Part shown: in pieces, positions 8,294 through 15,783 of the stretch
Layout: every line of letters starts with the position of its first letter
Position numbering within the stretch: position 1 is the stretch's first letter
Virus record (IMG/VR): IMGVR_UViG_3300009159_000211
Coordinates: 1 to 31,098 of that record
Strand: one strand, 5' to 3'
Length of the DNA: 31,098 nt
Origin: a virus
The notes under the pieces: model-generated
What the model saw: the letters and a program-made list of their open reading frames with translations, nothing else
Told to the model about the DNA's origin: nothing
The model's database searches: none
Made by a program: the position numbers and the translations under genes

Positions 8294-9668
8294 CATCTGT
8301 CTTTCTGATACCATCTAAGTTATTCACGTATTCTTTTAAGTCCGGCAATAGATTACTGTGGTCTTCTGATGTTACAAAATTTAAGATACCCTGCCAACGT
8401 TTCCATCCATATGGGTTTACATGCCAGAAATTGTCGTCTTGTGTGTAGTTGTTCCATAGCCATTCTTTAAAGTTTTCAAAGTCTTTTACTAACTGTTCTT
8501 TATCTTCTTTAGGCAATAGTCTTGCACTTAAGAATGTAGGGATGTATAGTAAATGTAAACTAATGATTCCACCGCCGGCTTGATAGTCATCAATAGTAAA
8601 CTTGTTAATACGTTTGTATCCTTTGCTTAGTTTCCATTTAGCAAAGTCTATGATATGTTTGATATTGAATATCTGTACTGCACATGCAACATTGCAATGT
8701 ATGTTATCGGGTGCGGTGTCTAACAAGTCTAATGACTTCTCAATGTCAGTCCAATCAGTTGGGAAACGTATATATGCATTACGTGAATCACATGCATCAA
8801 TACTAAAAGCAAAACGCACACGTTTAAACTGACTCCATACATTGATTATATCTTCATTAACGAATATACCATTACTGTTGTAACGTAGACTAATCTTGTG
8901 TGCATACCCGCGCTTGATAATTTCATCTAAGAACCTACGATGTTCTTTAATCATTAGCGGTTCGCCACCAGCAAAGTATAGTTGAGTAATATTAGGAATC
9001 TGTTCAAATACTTCTTCCCAAAACTCCGGGCGCTCATACCAATAGTTGTTAAAGTCCTTGCTGTCCCATTCTATCTGACTGAATACTACATTGCTTTTAG
9101 TAACTTTGATTATCTTTTTGTAGTCGCTTACCCACCCACTGCTATCATGCGGACTACACATAACACATTTAAGATTACAAGTATGTCCTAATCGTAAATC
9201 AAAGTAACGAATCACTTCGGGCACATGTCCATCTTCCGTTGTATCTTTAATCAATTGGTCAAAGTCTAATCCATCTTTGTTCCACTCATACATTTCCCAT
9301 AACCGTTTACTGACTACCCCGTTGCTTTCTTCTTCAAAGCATTTAGTACAACTTGCGGGTATCTTACCCTCTAACATAGTTGTGCGGACACTTCGCATGT
9401 ATTCGTTGTTGAATGCGCTTAGTACAGTTTCTTTGCCAAAGTTAGCTGGCACACCATTTTCTTTTTTGACCAAGCCAACTGTATGGTCACCGGTGTGAGC
9501 GCCACTTGCATTAGTCACACAGCATAACCGTGCATCACCGTTTGGTCTTGTAGCAACATGTAGCCAGGGCAATGCACAGAATGTAGGACTACCTGTTAGT
9601 TTTTCAATTTGTCTTTGTCCTGCACCCATACGTGTTTCTTCGGGTTGAAACCAGAAATATTTACTCAT
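8256..9668 (-). CDS. Twitch-domain radical SAM protein
   Basis: This protein of about 470 aa has the same architecture as 6100-7365. The N-terminal cysteines (FCALPWLHV, RLCCVTN, CTKCFEE) form an auxiliary cluster. The radical SAM core motif is CNLKCVMC, followed by LYFAGGEPLM. The start was placed at ATG 9668 (MSKYFWFQ), which overlaps the end of the upstream radical SAM gene by 8 bp; a longer form from 9710 is possible. It is the last gene of a leftward operon that starts at 10743. Two such proteins in opposite orientation suggest an old duplication. Confidence 0.85.
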   Translation of the reverse strand: MSKYFWFQPEETRMGAGQRQIEKLTGSPTFCALPWLHVATRPNGDARLCCVTNASGAHTGDHTVGLVKKENGVPANFGKETVLSAFNNEYMRSVRTTMLEGKIPASCTKCFEEESNGVVSKRLWEMYEWNKDGLDFDQLIKDTTEDGHVPEVIRYFDLRLGHTCNLKCVMCSPHDSSGWVSDYKKIIKVTKSNVVFSQIEWDSKDFNNYWYERPEFWEEVFEQIPNITQLYFAGGEPLMIKEHRRFLDEIIKRGYAHKISLRYNSNGIFVNEDIINVWSQFKRVRFAFSIDACDSRNAYIRFPTDWTDIEKSLDLLDTAPDNIHCNVACAVQIFNIKHIIDFAKWKLSKGYKRINKFTIDDYQAGGGIISLHLLYIPTFLSARLLPKEDKEQLVKDFENFKEWLWNNYTQDDNFWHVNPYGWKRWQGILNFVTSEDHSNLLPDLKEYVNNLDGIRKTDAKSVFPELSHLF

Positions 9669-10743
9669 TGATTTTCTCTTTTTCTCTAAATTGGTCTTTG
9701 GGTTTAGCAATATCTATTGTGCCACATGTTCTAGCACATGTGATTAGTTTAGTATCGTTCCAATACTTGTGCCACACTGTTTGATATTCAGTCGAATCTA
9801 CAATATCTTTTACACTACGATTAAGTGCATTCATGTTATCAATACCGCCTAAGTCTTTCATTAAGTCGTGGTACTGTGATAGTATCTTTCTACGTACATC
9901 ACCTGCATAGTCGCCCGGCATGATATATGTATATGGTAAACTACTTAGCCAACAACATGGCATTAGTGTCTTGTAAGCATCAATATATATTTCTTTATTT
10001 TCTTGCACAAAGCAATTGATGGTAGCTTGTTGTGCTACTTGTTCTGCATTGTCTATCATTTTCTTATCAATGAACTTTAGTGTATTATCAGTGCTAGGCT
10101 TTAAGTGATGTGTTACGTTACCGTCTTTATCTAATACGGGGTATGTTGGATCCATTATGAATCTGCTACTATTCTTAACTGTAAACTGTTCAAAACCTAT
10201 TCCAATTGCTATTTTTCTAGCCTCTTCTACTTGATGTTCATTGTGTTTAAACTTAATGAATGTCCAATCTGCTCTGCCACCAGCACCGATAAATGCTGTT
10301 GCGTTTTCTAGTATCTTGTTGTAATCTGTGCCTATTCTGTATAGACTATGAGTATCGGCTAATCCGTCTAATGCAAATATAACTAAATGATCTTTGGGCA
10401 GACTCTTAGCTAATTGTTTCCACCAACTTGGGTTGCGTAAACTTCCGTTAGTATGTATAGCGATACGAGTATCTGGTGCGACAGTTTTACTATATTCGCA
10501 CATGTCGATTAGATTGTTATTAAGTAACGGGTCACCAAAGTTTCCGCAATGATAATAACTTTCTATTTGATGTAATACTTCTTCGGTCATGATGTTTTTG
10601 AAATCATCCAATGACCAATTTTGTATTTTCAATAGTGGATTCTCAAGCCCGCCGTGTACATTTCTACTGCACATTGGGCAACCGGCTTGACAGTTATTGG
10701 TAATTTCCAAATGGATTTGTTTTAATTCGTTGAACTTGAACAT
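9661..10743 (-). CDS. Radical SAM/SPASM-like protein
   Basis: This 360-aa protein has the core motif CQAGCPMC near residue 18. A GNFGDPL segment stands in place of the usual GGE motif, a variation seen in some phage members. The C terminus has cysteines (INCFV, MPCCWL, CARTCG) spaced like an auxiliary cluster site. It heads a two-gene leftward operon whose start lies 7 nt from a TATAAATA octamer. A rightward oxygenase gene starts from the other side of the same 17-bp gap. Substrate is unknown. Confidence 0.83.
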   Translation of the reverse strand: MFKFNELKQIHLEITNNCQAGCPMCSRNVHGGLENPLLKIQNWSLDDFKNIMTEEVLHQIESYYHCGNFGDPLLNNNLIDMCEYSKTVAPDTRIAIHTNGSLRNPSWWKQLAKSLPKDHLVIFALDGLADTHSLYRIGTDYNKILENATAFIGAGGRADWTFIKFKHNEHQVEEARKIAIGIGFEQFTVKNSSRFIMDPTYPVLDKDGNVTHHLKPSTDNTLKFIDKKMIDNAEQVAQQATINCFVQENKEIYIDAYKTLMPCCWLSSLPYTYIMPGDYAGDVRRKILSQYHDLMKDLGGIDNMNALNRSVKDIVDSTEYQTVWHKYWNDTKLITCARTCGTIDIAKPKDQFREKEKINE

Positions 10744-10744
10744 T

Positions 10745-10752
10745 GTTAAATA
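10745..10752 (+). promoter_or_regulatory. Late-type promoter octamer (GTTAAATA)
   Basis: GTTAAATA lies 8 nt before the ATG at 10761. It overlaps the opposite-strand octamer at 10751-10758, so one tiny divergent region would serve both operons. Confidence 0.5.
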
Positions 10753-10758
10753 TTTATA
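10751..10758 (-). promoter_or_regulatory. Late promoter octamer (TATAAATA, exact consensus)
   Basis: The minus strand reads TATAAATA, identical to the T4 late consensus, 7 nt upstream of the radical SAM start at 10743. Confidence 0.65.
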
Positions 10759-10760
10759 TC

Positions 10761-11264
10761 ATGCAATACATAGCTAATTATAATCATTGGGTTCGTCAAG
10801 AATGGGTAGACGAGATATTAAACAGTAAGGGTTGGGGTAGACCTGCTGAGGGTAAGAAACCTGATAGTGTAGAGGAAGAACGTGAATATCAACGTGCCCG
10901 TGATGCGGGATATAAAGACAGCGATATCTATTTTTATATGTTTGACAAGACCAATGTAAGTTTTACCTTAGAGTTTCCTTTTATTACGGGAGAGTATCAT
11001 TGGTGGATTACCAAGATGATGCCCGGAAACTTTATGCCCATGCATATTGACCCGCATACCGAATACCAAGCTAACAGTCAGCGTTATTGGATGCCATGGC
11101 AAGATTGGCAACCCGGACATATTTTTATGTATGAGGATACAGTAACTACTAACTATGCTAAGGGTGATTTATATTGCTATACAAATAGCAATGGATTACA
11201 CGGGGCCGCAAATATCGGATACACACCGCGTATCGTCTTGCAGATTAGTACTTACGACCGATAA
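10761..11264 (+). CDS. 2OG-Fe(II) oxygenase-like protein
   Basis: This 167-aa protein has MHIDPHT (an HxD iron-binding pair) and YWMPWQDWQPGHIFMYED. It ends with a distal His in NGLHGAAN and an Arg in TPRIVLQ. The layout matches the protein at 1378-1932, and the two are probably paralogues. ATG 10761 was chosen because it follows the late-type octamer and is preceded only by a rare TTG in frame. The 3' end overlaps the convergent methyltransferase gene by 20 bp. The target of oxidation is unknown. Confidence 0.77.
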   Translation: MQYIANYNHWVRQEWVDEILNSKGWGRPAEGKKPDSVEEEREYQRARDAGYKDSDIYFYMFDKTNVSFTLEFPFITGEYHWWITKMMPGNFMPMHIDPHTEYQANSQRYWMPWQDWQPGHIFMYEDTVTTNYAKGDLYCYTNSNGLHGAANIGYTPRIVLQISTYDR

Positions 11265-11844
11265 TCATATGCCGGGTATATAGTTGAAGTTTTAAGCTAC
11301 CACTATATAATTTGTTTATATGTGATTGCTTTTCAAACTCTTGTAATGTTGTGCATGTTCTAATATGTTCAGGTATCTTATAGTCATTGCTCTGTAACAC
11401 AATTAAACTATCTTTTGGAACATTATTCAACCATGACTCATATTGTTCTTGTGTAATATGTTCGCAACTGGTATTGATAACAACATTTCCGTGAATGGGT
11501 ACTTTGCACATGTCCCCGGTGATTGCTCTGAATCTCCCATCTTGTTCTTCTATCTTATTCATCATAGTAGCAACATGTTCACACAATGGATCAATATCTA
11601 CGCTACGGATATGTCTATAACTAGAACCTATATCTGATTGAAACATAAGACTTGCTAGTGCCCCTACCCAACCACCATGAATATCAACTGACACAACATT
11701 ATCAATATACGGCGTTAAATTTCCAATCAACCATTCTTTGCTTTTAAGTTGTCCACTCCAAAATGCATCTAGTGTACGCATTGGGTTGTTGCTTCCTCTA
11801 ATAGCACACATCCAAAAGTGTAAATGTTCTGTATCTATTTTCAT
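11245..11844 (-). CDS. Class I SAM-dependent methyltransferase-like protein
   Basis: This 199-aa protein shows a Rossmann methyltransferase pattern. VVSVDIHGGWVGALAS corresponds to the glycine-rich motif I. IRSVDIDPLCEH carries the acidic residue that binds the SAM ribose. GDM and VINTSCEHI follow as motifs II-IV. The start codon overlaps the end of the upstream radical SAM gene by 4 bp, making it the third gene of the leftward operon that begins with the duplicated glycosyltransferase. The acceptor is unknown; a sugar, peptide or metabolite made by the cluster is possible. Confidence 0.75.
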   Translation of the reverse strand: MKIDTEHLHFWMCAIRGSNNPMRTLDAFWSGQLKSKEWLIGNLTPYIDNVVSVDIHGGWVGALASLMFQSDIGSSYRHIRSVDIDPLCEHVATMMNKIEEQDGRFRAITGDMCKVPIHGNVVINTSCEHITQEQYESWLNNVPKDSLIVLQSNDYKIPEHIRTCTTLQEFEKQSHINKLYSGSLKLQLYTRHMIIGRKY

Positions 11845-12806
11845 ACTTTTACTTTAGGTATCTTACTATCTGCACTGCTAACACAGCTTGGTGTAGTACA
11901 GATTGTGGGCTTATCAAAAATAGTAAACCCTTCACTCAATGTTCCTAGTCTTTTATCATGGCAACTATAACTACGTTTCACTTCATCCTCACGTATTACA
12001 ATACCCTGATAGCCACTATTACACATCCATCCTTCAAATTTGTTAAACCCAAATGCATTGAAACGTTCGGCTTGATCTAAATGCCAAACTTTGTGTTCAT
12101 CATCTATAAGTTTTACTTGTAGCAATTCTTCTTCACGTACATGTTGTGGGAAACCTGTACGCATTAATTGTATCATATCTTCACTATATCCGTCAACAAC
12201 TTTACTAGCAGTTGGATCACTTTGTGGCTTTAGTGTTACATTGATTCCCCGCTCATGGAATCGCTTACACCGAGTATATAAGTCCATAAATTGTTCCGGT
12301 ACCATAACTTGATTAACAGTTACAAACACATTGTTTTCATTTAAGAATAATATCTTATTACCAAATTCTTTTTCATTTGCAAACTCATGGTGAAAACTAG
12401 CAGTGATACTACGGCGTCTGCTTAACTCAGTAGCCTTAAGCCATCGTTCCCACCATTGAATACCGGGACTTAAGTTAGTAGTCATGTGGATACTGTCGTA
12501 TAATACCTTTTCTGCCATCACTAGGAAGTGTTTATATGCTGTAGGTTCTCCACCACTGAAACTCCAATGAAACTTTGTGTAGCCATTATTACTAGCTTGT
12601 TGTCTAATATCGTCCATTGACCTAGTATAGATTTCTAGTTCTTGATGATCGGGTATTTGTGTGTTAGCATATGGCCAACAGTAACTACATTTGTAGTTAC
12701 AGAATCTTCCTAGTATCCAACTGATAGAGAATAAATTTTCATCAAGCATTGTTGCTTGACCAAATTTAACTATGCGCTGCCAGGGTATGTTGTTGAAATT
12801 CGTCAT
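11841..12806 (-). CDS. Radical SAM protein with C-terminal Cys-rich end
   Basis: This 321-aa protein has CNYKCSYC (near residue 36) and SFSGGEPTAY. C-terminal cysteines (WMCNSG, SYSCHD, CTTPSC) probably bind an auxiliary cluster. It is a likely paralogue of 7358-8293. ATG 12806 overlaps the upstream glycosyltransferase gene by 41 bp; an in-frame ATG at 12749 would remove the overlap but would lose a plausible N-terminal segment. It sits between the glycosyltransferase and methyltransferase genes in one leftward operon. Confidence 0.83.
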   Translation of the reverse strand: MTNFNNIPWQRIVKFGQATMLDENLFSISWILGRFCNYKCSYCWPYANTQIPDHQELEIYTRSMDDIRQQASNNGYTKFHWSFSGGEPTAYKHFLVMAEKVLYDSIHMTTNLSPGIQWWERWLKATELSRRRSITASFHHEFANEKEFGNKILFLNENNVFVTVNQVMVPEQFMDLYTRCKRFHERGINVTLKPQSDPTASKVVDGYSEDMIQLMRTGFPQHVREEELLQVKLIDDEHKVWHLDQAERFNAFGFNKFEGWMCNSGYQGIVIREDEVKRSYSCHDKRLGTLSEGFTIFDKPTICTTPSCVSSADSKIPKVKV

Positions 12807-14331
12807 ACTTATTTTTTAACCATTCGTAATTGTTTATATTGTGTAGGTCTTTTTGCGCTAGACCATACTCCCTACCAGCCAATGCACCAGCATAACATTG
12901 ATACCCATAAATAGCATCTTCATTCAGTGTACACCAAACACTCAATCTATGTTGTGTTTCTGTACTATTTTGATTTTTAATAACCTCACTAGCCAACTTG
13001 CAACATTCTCTAAATGCTGTTCTATATGTGCTATATGCATCAGTGTTAAATTGATGTATGTTACTTAATACCATAACAGGTTCATAGTATTCGCTAATGC
13101 TTGTGGTCATGTCTACGTTGTCAGTTCTCATACGTAGCACACTAGTTCTGGGTAACAGTTTAATTCCACCATGCCCATACACTAATCCGTTGATAGGGTT
13201 CTTAGCACGAAACACACGTACTTTAGGTTGTTCGTAGAATGGGATATCATATACAAAATCAAAATCATCCACTAACACAGCATCACCATCTATTGCCCAA
13301 AAGTAATCAGTCTGACACATTTTTGCGGCTTCTATGTGTGCCCTATGTATTCCTTTATAGCCTGCTAGTAGTTTTGTTCTTGGAAACTTTTCTTTGATTT
13401 TACTGAAGTTTTCCTCTGCACCTGGTTCATTGTTATGTATGAATACTATATCGTATAGTGTGTTTGTTTCGGGGCTACGTTTGACACATACGATTCTGTT
13501 TCTGTACTCAGTACTATAGTAATCTACTGGTATGTCTTGTATTCTATAGTCAATGGTATTAAGTAGTTTACCCAATCTATTACATTCGTTTTCATTAATG
13601 GTAAGACTATTGAATAAGTTATTTAAGTAGTCAAAGTCATTGACCTTTTCAATACTAAAATTCTTTTTAATCTTCATTAGGTAGCAAGCATACCTAGCCC
13701 CATAGACACAATAGATGCCGTTTTCAATGTCTTGACCCACATGCATCCATCTCCATAGTCTATCATGGTTGCGCCAATCTAACTTGAGCATACTATATTT
13801 CTCTTCCCCATCATTGAGAAGTAGTTTGATTCCTTCACGGAATCCAGCACGAAATGCTTGTTGGCTGCTACCGTTGATAGCTATATTGCTACCCACTGTA
13901 TTGATTTGTAGGTATTTTGTAAAATCAAAGTCTACCTTTACATCAACATTGGTAGTATGTTCGTGGGTTTGCATTGATTGTAGTAGAGATACTGGCCAGA
14001 CTTTTATGCCCCCGTTACCGTAAACATTCCCATTGACTATATTGTATGCACTAAAACTCAATACTGTATCATAAATGTCTTCCTTTGATACATCATACGT
14101 CTTTTGGTAAAAATAGTCCTTTACAATATTGTCCCCATCGACTATAATAACGTTTGTTGCGAAATCTTTAACTAAGTTAGCAACGGCTTTGTGGGCACTA
14201 TCACTACCCTTGACTCCATGAATGCGTAATGCATTTGGATTAAGAGTCAATAGGTGTTGATAGTTTGATTCACAATTAGGTTCGTCATAACTTAGGAACA
14301 CAGTAGGATAATCGATAGGATTAAAAATCAT
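12766..14331 (-). CDS. Tandem-duplicated phage glycosyltransferase
   Basis: This 521-aa protein consists of two homologous halves. The first has VFLSYDEPNCESNY, HGVKGSDSAH, VIIVDGDN and VYGNGGIKVWP. The second repeats the order with IVFIHNNEPGAEENF, AGYKGIHRAH, WAIDGDAV and VYGHGGIKLLP, then an AFRE segment in each half. Both halves keep a DxD-type metal and nucleotide-sugar site (DGD). This family is common in T4-like phages, where single-domain members are annotated as glycosyltransferases. The duplication suggests either two sugar-transfer reactions or one catalytic and one binding half. It heads the leftward operon and starts 4 nt from a late-type octamer. Confidence 0.85.
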   Translation of the reverse strand: MIFNPIDYPTVFLSYDEPNCESNYQHLLTLNPNALRIHGVKGSDSAHKAVANLVKDFATNVIIVDGDNIVKDYFYQKTYDVSKEDIYDTVLSFSAYNIVNGNVYGNGGIKVWPVSLLQSMQTHEHTTNVDVKVDFDFTKYLQINTVGSNIAINGSSQQAFRAGFREGIKLLLNDGEEKYSMLKLDWRNHDRLWRWMHVGQDIENGIYCVYGARYACYLMKIKKNFSIEKVNDFDYLNNLFNSLTINENECNRLGKLLNTIDYRIQDIPVDYYSTEYRNRIVCVKRSPETNTLYDIVFIHNNEPGAEENFSKIKEKFPRTKLLAGYKGIHRAHIEAAKMCQTDYFWAIDGDAVLVDDFDFVYDIPFYEQPKVRVFRAKNPINGLVYGHGGIKLLPRTSVLRMRTDNVDMTTSISEYYEPVMVLSNIHQFNTDAYSTYRTAFRECCKLASEVIKNQNSTETQHRLSVWCTLNEDAIYGYQCYAGALAGREYGLAQKDLHNINNYEWLKNKYDEFQQHTLAAHS

Positions 14332-14335
14332 ACTG

Positions 14336-14343
14336 TATTTAAA
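14336..14343 (-). promoter_or_regulatory. Late-type promoter octamer (TTTAAATA)
   Basis: The minus strand reads TTTAAATA, one base from TATAAATA, 4 nt upstream of the glycosyltransferase start at 14331. Confidence 0.55.
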
Positions 14344-14385
14344 GATTTACTACTTTCGTTTTAAATAAATTGGGTAAACTAAAGG

Positions 14386-14414
14386 TTGACGTTAAGTCAA
14401 TTTTGATGTATACT
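14386..14414 (+). promoter_or_regulatory. Sigma70-type promoter upstream of the tRNA region
   Basis: TTGACG, a 17-bp spacer and TATACT. The promoter points rightward into the tRNA region and is divergent from the late operon on the other strand. Confidence 0.7.
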
Positions 14415-14479
14415 TCACACATGAATTGAAAAACACATCTTATTTGATGTATTTTGAAACCAGGACTAAATAAAAGACT

Positions 14480-14611
14480 ATGATGAATAAAACTTGTAAC
14501 TCGCTGAAACATATGGGACTATGGTCAATAGACTCCTTAGCCTTTGTACCAGCATATCCTACAAGTATTCGCGGCACAGAGAATCAAAGAGAGGCCCGGG
14601 GAACGGAATAA
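14480..14611 (+). CDS. Possible 43-aa small protein, unknown
   Basis: An ATG-started frame of 43 codons lies about 65 nt downstream of the promoter at 14386 and ends before the terminator at 14641, so one short transcript would contain only this frame. The product has no recognised motif (it contains LWSIDSLAFVPAYP). There is no well-placed ribosome binding site; AGGA lies about 14 nt upstream. It could instead be a non-coding transcript. Confidence is low. Confidence 0.3.
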   Translation: MMNKTCNSLKHMGLWSIDSLAFVPAYPTSIRGTENQREARGTE

Positions 14612-14640
14612 CAAGTTAGCATCATAACAAATTATTTTAA

Positions 14641-14673
14641 CCCCTGGGAAACTGAAAAGTCTCAGGGGTTTTT
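14641..14673 (+). terminator. Intrinsic terminator
   Basis: A 9-bp stem (CCCCTGGGA with TCTCAGGGG, one G-T pair) and a 10-nt loop are followed by TTTTT. It would end the short transcript from the promoter at 14386. Confidence 0.85.
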
Positions 14674-14702
14674 GCTTTTGTAGCAGAAAAACAACAAGGA
14701 GT

Positions 14703-14731
14703 TTGACAGAAATTGAAAAAGAATGTAGAAT
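14703..14731 (+). promoter_or_regulatory. Possible sigma70-type promoter
   Basis: TTGACA, 17-bp spacer, TAGAAT. It follows the terminator and would drive the structured RNA and the first tRNAs, but it overlaps the start of a possible small gene. Confidence 0.55.
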
Positions 14732-14874
14732 TGGGTTCTTCTGATAAAGTGAATTGGTTAAAGAATCATTCAATGACAGAGGAACAAAAGAAAAAATTAA
14801 TTGAGGACAAACTAAAACGTGTTCTCAATCATGTAAAGTTAGTGCAGAGAGCAGACAAACTGCTTAAAAGCTAA
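14713..14874 (+). CDS. Possible 53-aa charged helical protein, unknown
   Basis: A TTG-started frame follows AAGGAG (14695-14700) by about 12 nt. The product is rich in Lys and Glu and looks helical (MTEEQKKKLIEDKL, then HVKLVQRADKLLKS), a coding-like pattern. GTG 14749 or ATG 14773 are alternative starts. These would suit the overlapping promoter-like sequence at 14703-14731 better. No family was recognised. Confidence 0.45.
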   Translation: MKKNVELGSSDKVNWLKNHSMTEEQKKKLIEDKLKRVLNHVKLVQRADKLLKS

Positions 14875-14909
14875 CTAAGTGTTAAAATGTAGAAACGAGG
14901 TCTACACTA

Positions 14910-15115
14910 CGCACTATAAACAGTAGTAAACGGGCGGACAGTATACATGAAATTCATGGCGACAACGTGAAAAGTAAGACTACTGGGTAGGGTATCAACC
15001 CTATCATAGCGTGGATGTTGAAAGATACATCACGCTATTCTAAAACACATTTCCGACAGCTGGCGGAGGTGACAATGTCCATTCGGGTGAATGTGTTTTA
15101 GAATAGCATAGTGCG
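14910..15115 (+). ncRNA. Multi-branched structured RNA upstream of the first tRNA
   Basis: The segment is closed by an 8-bp stem (CGCACTAT 14910-14917 with ATAGTGCG 15108-15115). Inside are AGTAGT/ACTACT (14922/14979), TAGGGT/ACCCTA (14988/14998) and AGCGTGGATGT/ACATCACGCT with one bulge (15008/15027). A perfect 18-bp stem pairs 15034-15051 with 15090-15107. This many nested exact stems is unlikely by chance and implies a folded transcript of about 206 nt. A further 6-bp hairpin precedes it at 14888-14906. Any match to a known RNA family was not recognised. Confidence 0.7.
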
Positions 15116-15173
15116 AGGAAAACATCAGACCCTGTGAAGGTCGAAAGTACGCACGTGACTATTAAAAATATGT

Positions 15174-15247
15174 TGGGGGTTAGTGTAGCGGTAACACCAC
15201 AGACTTTGACTCTGTTATCACTGGTTCGAACCCAGTACCCTCTGCCA
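15174..15247 (+). tRNA. tRNA-Gln (TTG)
   Basis: The cloverleaf has anticodon loop CTTTGAC on stem ACAGA/TCTGT, T-arm ACTGG-TTCGAAC-CCAGT, and an encoded CCA. The acceptor end has a U1-U72 mismatch, which suits glutaminyl-tRNA synthetase, as it prefers a weak first pair. Confidence 0.93.
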
Positions 15248-15254
15248 AATTTAT

Positions 15255-15330
15255 ATCCTGCTAGTTTATCGGTTAAGAACAGTGGCCTTTCAAGTCGCAG
15301 AGACGGGTTCGATTCCCGTGCAGGATGCCA
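15255..15330 (+). tRNA. tRNA-Glu (TTC)
   Basis: The acceptor ATCCTGC/GCAGGAT is perfect. The anticodon loop is CTTTCAA and CCA is encoded. A second tRNA-Glu(TTC) of different sequence lies at 19573. The structured motif copy A starts 5 nt after its CCA. Confidence 0.93.
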
Positions 15331-15334
15331 GTTT

Positions 15335-15395
15335 AGGATAGCAACAGCAAACAAATCCAATTTCACTTTTAATGAAAAAAAGATGCTATCCTGTT
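15335..15395 (+). ncRNA. RGGAT-CAGCAA RNA motif, copy A
   Basis: AGGATAGCA (15335-15343) pairs with TGCTATCCT (15384-15392). CAGCAA follows AGGAT after exactly 5 nt. An inner hairpin TTTCA/TGAAA has loop CTTTTAA. The 3' end reads ATCCTGTT. It lies directly after tRNA-Glu. It shares the consensus RGGAT-N5-CAGCAA ... ATCCYGYT with four other copies in this window. Confidence 0.8.
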
Positions 15396-15401
15396 TTATA
15401 T

Positions 15402-15478
15402 GCGACCGTAACTCAGTTGGATAGAGTACTAGGCTACGAACTTAGGAGTCGGGAGTTCGAATCTCTCCGGTCGCACCA
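15402..15478 (+). tRNA. tRNA-Arg (ACG)
   Basis: Acceptor GCGACCG/CGGTCGC, anticodon loop CTACGAA, and encoded CCA. An A34 anticodon normally needs TadA deamination to inosine to read the CGN codons. Confidence 0.93.
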
Positions 15479-15482
15479 ATAT

Positions 15483-15557
15483 GCTGATGTAACACAGTGG
15501 TAGTGTACTTCCTTGGTAAGGAAGAGGTCGTGAGTTCAAATCTCGCCATCAGCACCA
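15483..15557 (+). tRNA. tRNA-Thr (GGT)
   Basis: Acceptor GCTGATG/CATCAGC, anticodon loop TTGGTAA on CTTCC/GGAAG, and encoded CCA. The ACCA end is also the start of the 18-bp inverted repeat to the next tRNA. Confidence 0.93.
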
Positions 15558-15625
15558 TTATAGAAACATACTCTAACTTTATTGTGACACGTGGGTTCAT
15601 CCATGTAGTATGTTTCTATAATGGT
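15554..15625 (+). ncRNA. 18-bp perfect hairpin joining two tRNAs
   Basis: 15554-15571 (starting with the ACCA of tRNA-Thr) is the exact reverse complement of 15608-15625 (ending in the GGT that begins tRNA-Met). The loop contains a smaller hairpin, ACGTGG/CCATGT with loop GTTCAT. The stem would cover both tRNA termini in the precursor. It may guide or delay processing. Confidence 0.75.
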
Positions 15626-15698
15626 TGAGTAGCATAGTGGCTAATGCAATACCTTCATACGGTATCTATCGTCGGTTCGAGTCCGACCTCAACTACCA
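15623..15698 (+). tRNA. tRNA-Met or tRNA-Ile2 (CAT)
   Basis: Acceptor GGTTGAG/CTCAACT, anticodon loop TTCATAC on ATACC/GGTAT, T-arm GTCGG-TTCGAGT-CCGAC, and encoded CCA. It lacks the initiator features, so it is either elongator Met or the lysidine-modified Ile form reading AUA. Sequence alone does not decide. Confidence 0.88.
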
Positions 15699-15706
15699 AA
15701 TAATTT

Positions 15707-15781
15707 GGCCAATTAGCTCAGTGGTAGAGCACCGTCTTGATAAGGCGGGGGTCGATGGATCGTTCCCATCATTGGCTACCA
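15707..15781 (+). tRNA. tRNA-Ile (GAT) with unusual T-loop
   Basis: Anticodon loop TTGATAA on CCGTC/GGCGG, with encoded CCA. The T-arm is GATGG-ATCGTTC-CCATC, so positions 54 and 58 are A and U instead of the near-universal U54 and A58. The same swap occurs in tRNA-His and tRNA-Asp here. Confidence 0.9.
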
Positions 15782-15783
15782 AA

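Noticed and set aside
1-14331. RiPP (ribosomal peptide) cluster with a precursor peptide
   Set aside because: Radical SAM/SPASM-like genes suggest it, but genes overlap tightly and no short precursor frame with a good start was found between them.
14910-15115. GOLLD or other known giant phage RNA
   Set aside because: The tRNA neighbourhood fits, but the segment is only about 200 nt, far shorter than GOLLD, and no shared sequence was recognised.
15134-15424. Protein frame across tRNA-Gln and tRNA-Glu
   Set aside because: It runs through two good tRNA genes and motif copy A, and has no ribosome binding site.
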